Positions 62,648-64,000 of a stretch of 64,000 nt of DNA are shown here, piece by piece. Source of the DNA: Pyricularia pennisetigena (Eukaryota > Ascomycota > Sordariomycetes > Magnaporthales > Pyriculariaceae); the NCBI RefSeq assembly GCF_004337985.1, contig NC_043740.1, positions 2,765,616 to 2,829,615 of the forward strand. The letters run 5' to 3'. How positions within the stretch are numbered: the first letter of the stretch is position 1; every line of letters starts with the position of its first letter. Under the pieces are notes generated by a model. That model was not told where the DNA came from. It saw only the letters and a program-made list of their open reading frames with translations, and ran no database searches. A program made the position numbers and the translations under genes.

Positions 62648-64000
62648 AATGAGATGAATATGTATGTGCTGGTGTTCCTCGTTTATTTCGCTCTGCCATC
62701 CCAAATAACGAGAAAGAAAAACCCCAATATACGCAGATCACCCTCAGGGATGCGGTTCTCTCCACTCCCTCGTGGCAAGGGGTATTAGACTACGCAGTAG
62801 AGGCTGCGCGGAAGTCTTCTCGTGCGTTCCAGGGTAGCGTAGGACCAAGCAAGTCGGCCCCGGCCCCTCTTGGCAAATCAATTTGGTTTGGATCCTCTTT
62901 TTTTGTTGTTGGAGAAAATCGGAGTCAGGAAATCGTTGGACGAGAAATATGATAATTATGTGTTCTGCTGTTCATGTTTGTTCGCCTTTCTTTTTTTGGT
63001 TGAATCTTTAGGTACCTTCCTAAATCAAGGTACTTGGGTACGCAAGTGGTACTATTTCCTTACACTGTAGGACATAAATCGTGCGTATCTTAGGCCAAGT
63101 TGCAGGTACATACCTAAGGTGCCTGATGCAACGCAGATTACAGAGTAGATCCGAAGTCCTTTTTTTTTTTTTTTTTTTTTTTTGAAAACAAAGGACCCCT
63201 TCCGCAGCTTCGTCGAGATCGAGTTCTTTTCCCACTCGCACTCGAAAATGGGCCCAGGTAGATGGGGACATTCGTCTCAAGATTCAATACCGTATGGAGC
63301 ATCCCATTTACCACCCTGGTAGGTACACTTTTTTTTCATCTTGCTCATCCCGCCACTCAGCATTAGTTTTCTGGCAACGACTGGGATGAATATGAATCGC
63401 ATTCCATCCTGCAGAAACGCACAGGAAATAAAGGGATGCCGTTTTTTTCTCAAGTTGATTAAAAGCACACTTGGCCCAACATCTATACGGATTTCGGCTG
63501 TGGGTTTGATCTGTATACATAGTAGAGAGAAACAAAAACCAGTCAAGCTGCCCCTCGTGTTGGGAAGACGTTGTGAACAAGAAAAATGAAAATGGTGTGT
63601 TACATCATCTTGTTTCGAAGCCCGGTGGGTCATTTCTAAGTACCTGAACGCGCCACACATGCTCCGTTCCGCCGCTTTAGAACTTGTCTCGGCGGCAAAA
63701 GTGCTGAGAATGTCTCCTAAGAGGAAACCACATTCACCTGCGTCCTCTCGGGATCAAAACCTCGAGCGCCAGTCCCTGGAAATTTCCCATCAAAGCTCAA
63801 AGTTAGGGATACTCATAGAAACTGACTGGGGGCCCTAGATATTATACCTCCCTTGCTCCACCTCGTGACCCCTAGGCTTGGTCATTTCAAGGCTATACTA
63901 CCTTTCACCAGGCTATATTAAGTGGTTGAATAGATGATCAGTGAAAAATAGCATGAAGGCTGTGATATGTTGTTATTTCGAGTGCCAAATGAATCAATTT
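61387..64000. other. spacer upstream of myosin V to the right edge
   Basis: Myosin promoter region followed by sequence in which I recognise no gene. T19 at 61765-61783, T43 at 62603-62645 and T24 at 63160-63183. AGGTACCT-type words at about 62305-62325, 63010-63045 and 63105. ORFs across the T runs are poly-Phe artefacts. Confidence 0.55.
62603..62645. repeat. poly(T) tract, 43 bases
   Basis: Uninterrupted T run in the right-hand spacer, not adjacent to any called gene. Confidence 0.95.

Noticed and set aside
62507..62788. 93-codon frame across the T43 tract
   Set aside because: Poly-Phe translation of a homopolymer.

Overview
The window is nuclear DNA of a filamentous ascomycete. Genes are short and compact and carry many 50-110 bp GT-AG introns with CTAAC/CTGAC-like branch sites. 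Exons are GC-rich, while the spacers are AT-rich and full of long A or T runs. Protein content (ZUP1-type peptidase, URC1, ECM14, class V myosin, fungal WAPL) fits Pezizomycotina. The general look suggests Sordariomycetes, possibly Magnaporthales, but that placement is an impression and not a demonstration. Exon borders were derived by hand from splice motifs, reading phase and family conservation. In every multi-exon model given as a firm call the summed coding length is a multiple of three.

Left part (1-14.5 kb): a Sec7-PH Arf exchange factor running off the left edge (minus); the secreted pseudo-carboxypeptidase ECM14 (plus); a microsomal glutathione S-transferase 3-like MAPEG protein (plus); the X-family DNA polymerase POL4 (minus); a doubtful small ORF with a RhoGAP-like stretch; and the TFIIE alpha subunit (plus).

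Middle part (15-39 kb): COPII coat subunit SEC23 (minus) divergent from the ITP pyrophosphatase HAM1 (plus); a ZUP1-like C78 deubiquitinase (minus); cytosolic seryl-tRNA synthetase (minus); the TOR activator Rheb (minus); cohesin release factor WAPL (minus); uracil phosphoribosyltransferase FUR1 (plus); elongation factor ELF1 (minus); and URC1, a GTP-cyclohydrolase-II-like uracil catabolism protein with 18 exons (plus).

Right part (39-64 kb): a 4.4 kb stretch where I see no gene; an unrecognised Ser-rich gene with uncertain 3' structure; ribosomal protein eS1 (plus); a Rab18-like GTPase (plus); a sequencing gap of 59 N inside poly-T; a mitochondrial alpha/beta hydrolase (minus); adenylate kinase 6/FAP7 (minus); and a full-length class V myosin (minus), followed by 2.6 kb without a recognisable gene.

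Nearly everything is conserved housekeeping: vesicle traffic (Sec7 GEF, SEC23, Rab18, myosin V), translation and ribosome assembly (SerRS, eS1, FAP7), transcription (TFIIE, ELF1), genome maintenance (POL4, WAPL), nucleotide sanitation and salvage (HAM1, FUR1, URC1). I found no transposon, CRISPR, phage or biosynthetic cluster. The items most worth a second look are the FUR1/URC1 proximity, the doubly inactivated ECM14 active site, the 9-nt microexon of URC1, the GC-AG intron of WAPL, two stop-free introns whose length is a multiple of three, and a recurrent AGGTACCT/TACCTAGGTA word family confined, as far as I read, to spacers.
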